Shown: positions 1 through 4,576 of the stretch, piece after piece
Layout: each line of letters starts with the position of its first letter
Position numbering within the stretch: the first letter of the stretch is position 1
NCBI GenBank assembly: GCA_021805585.1
Contig: JAJZEY010000561.1
Coordinates: 1 to 5,642 of the forward strand
DNA from: Planctomycetota bacterium
GTDB lineage: Bacteria > Planctomycetota > Phycisphaerae > WQYP01
Direction: 5' to 3'
DNA: 5,642 nt
Position numbers and translations under genes: made by a program
The notes under the pieces: model-generated
Seen by the model: only the letters and a program-made list of their open reading frames with translations
Database searches by the model: none
What the model was told of the DNA's origin: nothing

Positions 1-55
1 CCGCCATAATCGAACTGCCGGTGGCAATAGCCAGCCAAGGGCCGCGATAACTGTA

Positions 56-529
56 TCAACGTTTGCTGAACTGGAAGGCCCTACGTGCACCGCGCAGACC
101 ATACTTTTTACGTTCCTTCATGCGGCTGTCGCGTGTAAGGAACCCGGAATCCTGAAGCGGCTTGTGAAGGGTTGCGTCAAACAGTGTCAGCGCCCGGCCC
201 AGGCCTTGTACAATCGCACCCGCCTGACCGGAATACCCGCCACCCTGCACATTTACAAAAATATCCAGTTTGTCGGTTGCGTTCGCCGTTGCCAAGGGTG
301 CCATTACCGCGGAACGGTCTTTGGCTTCACGAAAAAATTCGTCGAGTTTGCGGTCGTTTACCAAAAAGGTGCCTTGTCCGGCAACGATTCTCACCCGTGC
401 CACGGAGCTTTTCCGCCGGCCGGTTCCCAGAAAAAAAGTTTTGCAACCGACCACCACGGTATGTCGGGCGCGGCGAGCTTCAGCTTCAATTGCAAATGCG
501 GATTCTGGTGCTGGGGATGTTTCCGTCAT
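56..529 (-). CDS. rpsI: 30S ribosomal protein S9
   Basis: Structural protein of the small ribosomal subunit; in the S9 family the C-terminal tail reaches the P-site tRNA. The 157-residue product has the S9 start motif GTGRRKSSVARV (about 35-46), the glycine-rich GGGYSGQAGAIVQGLGRAL block (96-114), and the classic ending with LTRDSRMKERKKYG (131-144) and a terminal FSKR. The tail is intact. Bacterial S9 is usually about 130 residues, so some 30 residues at the N-terminus (acidic, Ala/Glu-rich) are extra. The ATG at 527-529 is supported by an AAAAAGG Shine-Dalgarno-like stretch 8 nt upstream, so the extension is probably real. It lies 106 bp downstream of rplM on the same strand, the usual L13-S9 gene order, and is probably co-transcribed with it. 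Identification is very secure; only the exact start carries slight doubt. Confidence 0.98.
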   Translation of the reverse strand: MTETSPAPESAFAIEAEARRARHTVVVGCKTFFLGTGRRKSSVARVRIVAGQGTFLVNDRKLDEFFREAKDRSAVMAPLATANATDKLDIFVNVQGGGYSGQAGAIVQGLGRALTLFDATLHKPLQDSGFLTRDSRMKERKKYGLRGARRAFQFSKR

Positions 530-537
530 GGTTTTAA

Positions 538-544
538 CCTTTTT
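538..544 (-). promoter_or_regulatory. Ribosome binding site of rpsI
   Basis: On the minus strand this reads AAAAAGG, ending 8 nt before the ATG at 527-529. It is the best Shine-Dalgarno candidate near this gene and favours the long-form start of S9 with its N-terminal extension. Confidence 0.65.
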
Positions 545-588
545 CTAAACGGCCCATCGGCCAAAACGAACTTCCAATTTTCAATTAT

Positions 589-611
589 TCCCGAACTGTC
601 GGCAGCCGGGA
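589..611 (-). promoter_or_regulatory. Hairpin in the rplM-rpsI intergenic RNA
   Basis: On the minus strand TCCCGG pairs with TCGGGA (one G-U pair). An inner CTG/CAG stem closes a CCGA tetraloop, with one bulged T. The following bases are A-rich (ATAATTGAAAATT) rather than a U tract, so it does not look like an intrinsic terminator. It may act in mRNA processing or stability, or in control of S9 translation. Structure is seen by eye; function is inferred. Confidence 0.35.
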
Positions 612-635
612 TTTTTCAACTTGTTCGGCCAACTG

Positions 636-1136
636 TTAAAGTTTCAGGGTCAGGGCTTCCGGCTTTTGTGCCACATGGGGATGGTCGGCATCTTTGTAGC
701 ATTTAAGTTTGCGAAGCATTTGGCCGCCCATGGTGGTTTTCGGAAGCATGCGACGTACCGCCATCCGGAACATTGTGTTCGGATGTTTTTGCGTCATTTC
801 CAGCATGGTTTTGACGCGGCGTCCGCTGGTGTAATACGTGTAATAGTCGTATTCGCGCTGGACGAGTTTGCGCCCGGAAACCTTAATTTTGCTGGTGTTA
901 ATGACGACAATAAAATCGCCTACATCCACGGTTGGAGTGTAAATTGCTTTATGCTTCCCCATCAGCCGGGTCGCAATCGCACTGGCGAGGCGGCCGAGTG
1001 TCTGGTCGGCGGCATCCACCACAAACCAGCGATTGTCCGCATGACCTACGCGGGCCAGCGTGGTGGTACCGGTTGTGGTTCTAATCCGCACGCTGGGGCG
1101 GCTGGACTTGGGTTTAGCTGTGGCAACGGTGCTCAT
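636..1136 (-). CDS. rplM: 50S ribosomal protein L13
   Basis: Early-assembly protein of the large ribosomal subunit. The 166-residue product contains the L13 core: WFVVDAADQTLGRLAS (37-52), GKHKAIYTPTVDVGDFIVVIN (60-80), the IKVSGRK segment (84-90), and the conserved MLPK...MLRKLKCY block (130-147) followed by HPHVAQKPEAL (152-162). E. coli L13 has the equivalent Trp near residue 15, so this protein carries about 20 extra N-terminal residues rich in Thr, Ser, Lys and Arg. In the signature block the common V-K-G-M-L-P-K reads VRRMLPK (Gly to Arg at 129), and the usual LGR reads MGG. The chosen ATG at 1134-1136 has only a weak Shine-Dalgarno (AAGAG, 12 nt upstream), leaving room for regulated initiation. 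rpsI follows downstream. A strong promoter and a structured leader lie upstream. Confidence 0.98.
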   Translation of the reverse strand: MSTVATAKPKSSRPSVRIRTTTGTTTLARVGHADNRWFVVDAADQTLGRLASAIATRLMGKHKAIYTPTVDVGDFIVVINTSKIKVSGRKLVQREYDYYTYYTSGRRVKTMLEMTQKHPNTMFRMAVRRMLPKTTMGGQMLRKLKCYKDADHPHVAQKPEALTLKL

Positions 1137-1260
1137 AGTATTGTTTCGCTCTTAAAACTACGTTTGTATCAACATACCGCCAGCCCTCGCCTTGCAAGCA
1201 CGGAACCAAGTTTGGTTGCCGTCCGTAAAGGAAAAGGGCTATTTCCAGCCAATCTGGAAG
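1137..1260 (-). promoter_or_regulatory. Putative structured 5' leader of the rplM-rpsI mRNA
   Basis: If transcription begins about 7 nt past the -10 box (near 1260), the mRNA has a leader of about 120 nt. The leader includes a hairpin at 1200-1222, where ACGG pairs with CCGT and AACCA with TGGTT, with one bulged C and a 4-nt loop. It ends in a weak ribosome binding site. Ribosomal protein leaders often mediate autoregulation; an L13 leader is known in Firmicutes and L13 represses rplM in E. coli. I see no clear match to the known Firmicutes motif, so regulation here is inference. Confidence 0.4.
1200..1222 (-). promoter_or_regulatory. Leader hairpin upstream of rplM
   Basis: Inverted repeat of ACGG plus AACCA against TGGTT plus CCGT, nine base pairs in all with a single bulged C on the 5' arm (minus-strand RNA). 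The core AACCAA/TTGGTT is a near-perfect palindrome with 2 nt in the middle. No U tract follows, so a regulatory or stabilising role in the leader is likelier than termination. Confidence 0.4.
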
Positions 1261-1265
1261 CCCTT
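1223..1265 (-). terminator. Terminator-like hairpin between the murI-HEAT unit and rplM
   Basis: On the minus strand AAGGGC (1265-1260) pairs with GCCCTT (1239-1234), and an inner TTCCAG pairs with CTGGAA around the loop ATTGG, with a 3-nt bulge. The 3' arm runs into TTTTCCTTT, a broken U tract. It sits downstream of the HEAT lipoprotein gene and could end that operon. The predicted rplM start near 1260 falls inside the 5' arm, so rplM transcripts begun there would lack most of the arm and escape termination. The U tract is imperfect, hence moderate confidence. Confidence 0.45.
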
Positions 1266-1266
1266 C

Positions 1267-1294
1267 AATATACGAATTTTGTGAAATTTGTCAA
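1267..1294 (-). promoter_or_regulatory. Sigma70-type promoter for rplM-rpsI
   Basis: The minus strand has a perfect TTGACA -35 box (1294-1289), a 16-nt AT-rich spacer, and a TATATT -10 box (1272-1267; five of six consensus bases). Predicted start is near 1260, about 125 nt before the rplM ATG. Strength, orientation and position before a highly expressed ribosomal operon all agree, making this the best promoter in the window. Confidence 0.72.
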
Positions 1295-1382
1295 TGGTCG
1301 CCGCCGTCTTTATTTTGGTCGTTTCTCAGGCGGGGCGGTTGAGACGCCTTTCAGTCCAGCCCATGGGCCTGTAATTATTTGG

Positions 1383-2171
1383 TTACGCTCCTGTTTTCAG
1401 GGCCATTCCGCCGGTTGCCGAATGTTTCAGCCAGGCTCGCCAGGGTCCGGGATGTTGCGGCAGGCTTAGTCCGGTGATCCGGTGCAGGGAATCCCAGGCC
1501 GCCTGAACCACCGCCACATTGCGGTTGTCCAGAGCGTCAATTAGCGAACGCAACACTGGTTGGGCGCGATACATTCCAAGCGCCTGGGCACAATAGACGC
1601 GTACCTGAATGTCGCTGTCGGCCGCCAGACGGGCGCGGCACGGGGCCATAGCCAACGGATTCATGACATGGGTCAGCCCCATGGCCGCGCACATGCGGAC
1701 AAAGTTGGACGGATCGGAAAGTCCGGTAATAAGCGTGGGTGCGACGGATGGATCGCCCGATGTGCCCAAAGCCATCATCGCCTGCCCGCGGACCATAGGA
1801 TTCGGTGCCGTGGCGGCCAATTGGTACGCTTTCATATAGGCTTTGTCGTGGCCAAATTTTCGGGTGGAAACATAAGCAATCGCCGCTCGCTGGGCATCCG
1901 GATCATCGGAGTTAAACATTTGGGCGGCTTCATAGGTCAACGGCTTTTTGCCTTGGCCGGTCATTTTGTCCAGCCAGCTTTGCATGGTGCCGTTAAAACC
2001 GGTTGATTTGCCATTGTCTGAATCTGAACTGCAGCCGGCGGAAAATCCGACCAGGACAAGAGCCAGCAGCGAAGTCCGGGTGATGGTGCCACAGCACTGA
2101 GCCAATTGCTTAGGCCCTGCGGCGCAAATGTTGTCAATGGTTGGATTGTTGCCAGTGGTGGGATGTGTCAT
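1383..2171 (-). CDS. HEAT-repeat putative lipoprotein
   Basis: Protein of 262 residues with no enzyme motif; HEAT repeats form helical-pair scaffolds for protein binding. A hydrophobic stretch TSLLALVLVGFSAGC (33-47) ends in a lipobox-like SAGC with Cys47 as probable lipid anchor, followed by a polar Ser/Asp linker. Helical repeats of about 31 residues follow at roughly 91-121, 123-152, 154-184 and 186-216, with a fifth partial unit at 217-235; recurring features are VR-x-x-A-x-x-A-L cores and Asp/Pro turns. The end (RITG...PGPWRAWL, 231-248) resembles the ending of many planctomycete HEAT proteins. The ATG overlaps the murI stop as ATGA, suggesting translational coupling. That start gives an unusually long polar segment before the signal helix; a TTG at 2103-2105 (residue 23) would give a more typical signal peptide. 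Function and partner are unknown; an envelope role is inferred from the lipobox and murI. Confidence 0.85.
   Translation of the reverse strand: MTHPTTGNNPTIDNICAAGPKQLAQCCGTITRTSLLALVLVGFSAGCSSDSDNGKSTGFNGTMQSWLDKMTGQGKKPLTYEAAQMFNSDDPDAQRAAIAYVSTRKFGHDKAYMKAYQLAATAPNPMVRGQAMMALGTSGDPSVAPTLITGLSDPSNFVRMCAAMGLTHVMNPLAMAPCRARLAADSDIQVRVYCAQALGMYRAQPVLRSLIDALDNRNVAVVQAAWDSLHRITGLSLPQHPGPWRAWLKHSATGGMALKTGA
2168..2171 (-). other. ATGA stop/start overlap (murI to HEAT lipoprotein)
   Basis: The TGA of murI (2170-2168) and the ATG of the HEAT gene (2171-2169) share bases as ATGA. A GGAAA stretch 7 nt upstream of the ATG, inside the murI C-terminal codons, is a weak ribosome binding site. Such overlaps are typical of translationally coupled genes in one operon. 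Confidence 0.8.
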
Positions 2172-3064
2172 GGCGGTATTTCCATTTCCGGGTGTTCCGG
2201 ATGTTCAAGGAGTTCCGGGTCCACCCATACGGGGCTGCCGATTGCGCCGCCCAGAAAGCGGTTGGCCAGGCTTTCAAACCGTTGGCCCTGATCCGTCACG
2301 TAACAGGTCAGCGAACTTGATTGACGGGCCAGTCCCGCAGCCGTTTGGGCCGCCGCCATTGTAGCCAGTTGCCGCTTAACTACCAAGGCCGTTTGATCGG
2401 CGGAATCAATTAATTCGGTGCCGCTCCCCATGAATGCGGACACCGCACGTTCCAGGATCGGGTAATGGGTGCACCCCAATATTAAGGCCTGCGGGTGCAA
2501 GGCCTTGAGCGGTGCAAGATAATCTTCCAACACGGCCGTTACGATCGGGCTATTTTCCGCACGGCCTTCTTCAATCAGCGGTACAAGCAGCGGGCAGGCC
2601 CGGCCGGCCACATGTATGCCGCGATCCAGCCGGGCTATGGCATGGGTGTAGGCTTTGCTGGCAATAGTGGCTTCGGTTGCAATCAGCCCGATGGCGCAGT
2701 CCCCGATGGGATGTTTGCGCCGCGCGGCTGCCACCGCCGCCTGGGCACCGGGTTCAAGAACGCCAATCACCGGAACCGGGAAGCATTTGGGCAGTGTGGC
2801 CATGGCGGTGGCGCTGACGGTATTGCACGCGACCACCAGCGCCTTGGGGCGAAACTGCATCAAAAATTGCAGGCATTGCCGGGCAAACAGCAGGACCGTT
2901 CGCGGCGATTTTGTTCCATAGGGCAGCCGCGCGGTGTCGCCAAAGTAGATGATGGATTCATGGGGCAAATGCCGCTTCAGCGCCCGTACCACGGTAAGGC
3001 CGCCAAGGCCGGAATCAAATACGCCAATAGGGGCAAGGGAATTTGTTGTGTCATCCTGGGGCAT
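2168..3064 (-). CDS. murI: Glutamate racemase
   Basis: Converts L-glutamate to D-glutamate for peptidoglycan precursors in the cytoplasm, without cofactor, using two cysteines. The 298-residue product has GVFDSGLGGLTV (14-25, with the Asp17-Ser18 pair), YFGDTARLPYGTKS (40-53), VVACNTVSATA with first catalytic Cys80, CPLLVPLIEEG (157-167), and LILGCTHYPIL with second catalytic Cys198 and His200. Near the end is the FESLANRFLGG segment common in the family. Length is slightly above the usual 260-290. The reading frame stays open upstream to 3403, but that part has no MurI similarity. Two ATGs lie close together, 3068-3070 and 3062-3064; I chose the inner one because AGG lies 6 nt before it, whereas the outer has no spaced Shine-Dalgarno. 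The tail contains a small EHP-EHP repeat. It overlaps the HEAT lipoprotein gene by 4 bp and is divergent from the transporter gene. Confidence 0.96.
   Translation of the reverse strand: MPQDDTTNSLAPIGVFDSGLGGLTVVRALKRHLPHESIIYFGDTARLPYGTKSPRTVLLFARQCLQFLMQFRPKALVVACNTVSATAMATLPKCFPVPVIGVLEPGAQAAVAAARRKHPIGDCAIGLIATEATIASKAYTHAIARLDRGIHVAGRACPLLVPLIEEGRAENSPIVTAVLEDYLAPLKALHPQALILGCTHYPILERAVSAFMGSGTELIDSADQTALVVKRQLATMAAAQTAAGLARQSSSLTCYVTDQGQRFESLANRFLGGAIGSPVWVDPELLEHPEHPEMEIPP
2189..2206 (-). repeat. Two tandem 9-bp units at the 3' end of murI
   Basis: GAACATCCG is followed directly by GAACACCCG on the minus strand, encoding Glu-His-Pro twice near the MurI C-terminus, past the conserved fold. 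It lies just upstream of the next gene's start. Probably a small slippage duplication with no known role. Confidence 0.5.
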
Positions 3065-3073
3065 TGACATCCT
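3065..3073 (-). promoter_or_regulatory. Start-deciding ribosome binding site of murI
   Basis: On the minus strand GCAGG precedes ATGTCA and then ATG. The AGG at 3073-3071 abuts the outer ATG (3070) but is spaced 6 nt from the inner ATG (3064), so the inner start fits better. The difference is only two residues. Confidence 0.5.
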
Positions 3074-3368
3074 GCGGTTGGAGTTCAGTCGGCCGTTGGG
3101 TCGGTTTGAGCATGACCGTTGCAGCCGCAATGGTCCGCATTCTATCCGCGTGACCCGATGCGGGAAAGCGTTTGGCAACGGACGTTGAATAAAACCGAGC
3201 TTCGTCAATCCCACAAGTCCGGCATGACAACAAAATTGCCGGCGTTCATGGATGATATATTGAGCATGGAGCGTCGAAATGCGCGTGCGCGGTGGGGACA
3301 AGACAATGCCCGTCACCCTGTCTGTGGGGGCACACGTCAGCCCCACGCGGGTGGCGAGCGGGGATGTT

Positions 3369-3397
3369 TTGAGTTGGCGGGAGTTTGCGCATAACAT
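3369..3397 (+). promoter_or_regulatory. Probable promoter of the EamA transporter gene
   Basis: TTGAGT (3369-3374), a 17-nt spacer, then TAACAT (3392-3397); each box matches four of six sigma70 consensus bases. Predicted start is near 3404, giving a leader of about 47 nt to the ATG at 3451. The spacing is ideal and the boxes are moderate. Confidence 0.42.
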
Positions 3398-3442
3398 AGC
3401 CAACGCGGGCCGTGGTCAACGGTGCGCGTGGTGCCGCGGAAC

Positions 3443-3446
3443 GGAG
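3443..3446 (+). promoter_or_regulatory. Ribosome binding site of the EamA transporter gene
   Basis: GGAG lies 4 nt before the ATG at 3451. Spacing is a little short, but it supports this ATG over the in-frame GTG at 3412, which would add 13 residues without membrane or family character. Confidence 0.55.
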
Positions 3447-3450
3447 TCCT

Positions 3451-4350
3451 ATGGCGATTCGCAACTATTTATATCTGACAATATCTCTGGTGCTCTGGGC
3501 ATCGGCGTTTGTGGCTATCCGGGTGGGTTTGACCGGATTTGGCTTTGGCGATCTGGCGCTGTTGCGGTTTATAAGTGCCTCGGCGGCACTGGGCCTGTTT
3601 GCTTTTCGCCGGCCTGAATTTTTGCCGAAAATACGCGACCTGCCCATTATCTTTCTGCTGGGCTTCCTGGGGTTTGCACTGTATAACCTGACGCTTAATG
3701 CGGGGGAAGCCACCGTTTCGGCGGGTACCGCGTCGCTGCTGATTAACACCTCGCCGATTTTTACAGCGCTGCTGGCCGGATGGTTTTTGAGGGAAAAGTT
3801 AAATTCCCGTGGCTGGATCGGCCTGCTGGTAAGTCTGGCGGGAACGGCGCTGATTGTGCTGGGGCGCAACGATGGGCTTTCCGGCAGTTGGGGGGCACTT
3901 CTGGTGCTGACGGCATCGTTAAGCAGTGCGGCGTATGTGGTGGTGGAAAAGCCGCTGATGGCGCGCTACACGCCATTGGAGCTTACGACTTGGGCTATCT
4001 GGGCTGCGACGCTGGAACTTTTACCGTTTTCCGGTCCGTTGTGGCGGCATCTGCACGGCGCGCCGACGAGTGCGGTTTGTGCGGCGATTTATCTGGGTCT
4101 GTTCCCGGCGGCGCTGGCGTTTTACACATGGAATTATGTGCTTTCGCAAATGTCGGCCAGCGCTTTGTGTGGGTATCAATATCTGATGCCGGTTATCGCC
4201 ATTGGTATGGCGTGGTTGTGGCTGGGTGAAATTCCGACCGGGATGACGCTGCTGGGCGGCGGCATTGCGACCGGTGGCGTGCTTTTGATTACCCTTACCG
4301 CGCGGCCGGAAAAGGTGGTTAAGAAGCCGTCCATGGGGCAGGCACCATGA
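3451..4350 (+). CDS. EamA/DMT-superfamily transporter (10 TM)
   Basis: Predicted inner-membrane permease of the drug/metabolite transporter superfamily (RhaT/YdcZ-like EamA type); members usually export amino acids, metabolites or drugs. The 299-residue protein shows ten hydrophobic segments at about 5-26, 34-51, 63-82, 92-113, 119-137, 145-165, 177-195, 206-229, 236-257 and 263-283. The two EamA halves look alike: INTSPIFTALLAGWFLREKL (98-117) in the first corresponds to YLMPVIAIGMAWLWLGE (244-260) in the second, each followed by G-rich helices ending in ALIVLG or GVLLI. Family hallmarks include the N-terminal LWASAFVAIRVGL and the FTALLAGWFL-x-E element. The short C-tail (RPEKVVKK) is basic and so likely cytoplasmic, fitting an even number of helices. 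Start is the ATG with GGAG upstream. It is the only plus-strand gene, divergent from murI and convergent with the aminotransferase. The substrate cannot be read from the sequence. Confidence 0.93.
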   Translation: MAIRNYLYLTISLVLWASAFVAIRVGLTGFGFGDLALLRFISASAALGLFAFRRPEFLPKIRDLPIIFLLGFLGFALYNLTLNAGEATVSAGTASLLINTSPIFTALLAGWFLREKLNSRGWIGLLVSLAGTALIVLGRNDGLSGSWGALLVLTASLSSAAYVVVEKPLMARYTPLELTTWAIWAATLELLPFSGPLWRHLHGAPTSAVCAAIYLGLFPAALAFYTWNYVLSQMSASALCGYQYLMPVIAIGMAWLWLGEIPTGMTLLGGGIATGGVLLITLTARPEKVVKKPSMGQAP

Positions 4351-4482
4351 ACGGGACAAAGGTGGAGCGGATGAATTGAGTACGCATTGGCTTTGACCAC
4401 GTGGCCAATCGGCACTGGGTCGAGCCTGCCGGGGAAATGAGCCTCCGGTCCCGGCCGGGAAATCGCGGTCGATCAACAGGCT

Positions 4483-4509
4483 AATTTATAAATTGACACC
4501 GATTCAATT
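4483..4509. repeat. Overlapping AT-rich palindromes
   Basis: AATTTATAAATT (4483-4494) is a perfect 12-bp palindrome. It overlaps an inverted repeat AATTGA, 7 nt, TCAATT (4491-4509). The patch stands out from GC-rich surroundings. It could be an operator, a weak bidirectional terminator or part of a promoter. Confidence 0.45.
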
Positions 4510-4521
4510 GCGGCAAATCAT
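4493..4521 (+). promoter_or_regulatory. Promoter-like element of unknown target
   Basis: Perfect TTGACA (4493-4498), 17-nt spacer, AATCAT (4516-4521; four of six -10 bases), with an AT-rich stretch directly upstream that resembles an UP element. It points into the 3' end of the convergent desulfurase-like gene, so a product would be antisense or a small RNA. No plus-strand gene follows in the window; chance occurrence is possible. Confidence 0.28.
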
Positions 4522-4576
4522 GGCTAGCCGGAACGCGGCAGCGGGAGCCAGGTAATAGAACTATTCCGGGGGCGTG

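Larger units (their letters stand above)
3065..3450. other. Divergent intergenic region between murI and the transporter gene
   Basis: This 386-bp gap separates two genes pointing apart and should hold both promoters. The plus-strand side has a reasonable promoter (3369-3397). For murI the best element is an isolated TAGAAT at 3144-3139 on the minus strand (five of six -10 bases) without a good -35, so I do not call a promoter. The murI frame stays open through most of the gap, but its translation resembles nothing I recognise. No RNA gene or strong repeat was seen. Confidence 0.55.
4351..4576. other. Convergent intergenic gap
   Basis: Separates the 3' ends of the transporter and desulfurase-like genes. 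It contains a GC palindrome, TCCCGGCCGGGA (4449-4460), and an AT-rich palindromic patch (4483-4509). Neither has a good stem-loop plus U tract, so no terminator is called for either gene. Only very short reading frames occur, for example a 10-codon one opening with the ATGA at the transporter stop; none is convincing. Confidence 0.5.

Noticed and set aside
1..55. Possible gene or terminator downstream of rpsI
   Set aside because: Only 55 bases are visible. A short TGGC/GCCA stem lacks a U tract, and the possible ATG at 7-5 leaves two codons, too little to call.
1359..1368. Palindrome GCCCATGGGC downstream of the HEAT gene as a terminator
   Set aside because: There is no loop and no U tract; the hairpin at 1234-1265 fits better.
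164..1469. Long plus-strand open frames opposite rpsI and rplM (164-706 and 621-1469)
   Set aside because: They lie antisense to certain ribosomal protein genes, lack recognisable domains and have no convincing ribosome binding sites, so they are shadows.
1560..2006. Plus-strand open frame opposite the HEAT lipoprotein
   Set aside because: It is a shadow of a repeat protein with clear HEAT pattern on the minus strand; its translation has no family features.
2495..3067. Plus-strand open frame opposite murI
   Set aside because: It is antisense to a secure glutamate racemase with both catalytic cysteines; its composition is typical of a shadow frame.
3236..3261. Plus-strand TTGCCG with TATATT as a promoter
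   Set aside because: The spacer is only 14 nt, and the better-spaced pair at 3369-3397 lies closer to the gene.
3412..3450. Earlier GTG start for the transporter, adding 13 residues
   Set aside because: The ATG at 3451 has GGAG upstream and begins directly at the first membrane helix; the GTG has no clear ribosome binding site.
4347..4379. Ten-codon reading frame overlapping the transporter stop
   Set aside because: It is too short, has no supporting similarity, and ATGA overlaps arise easily by chance.
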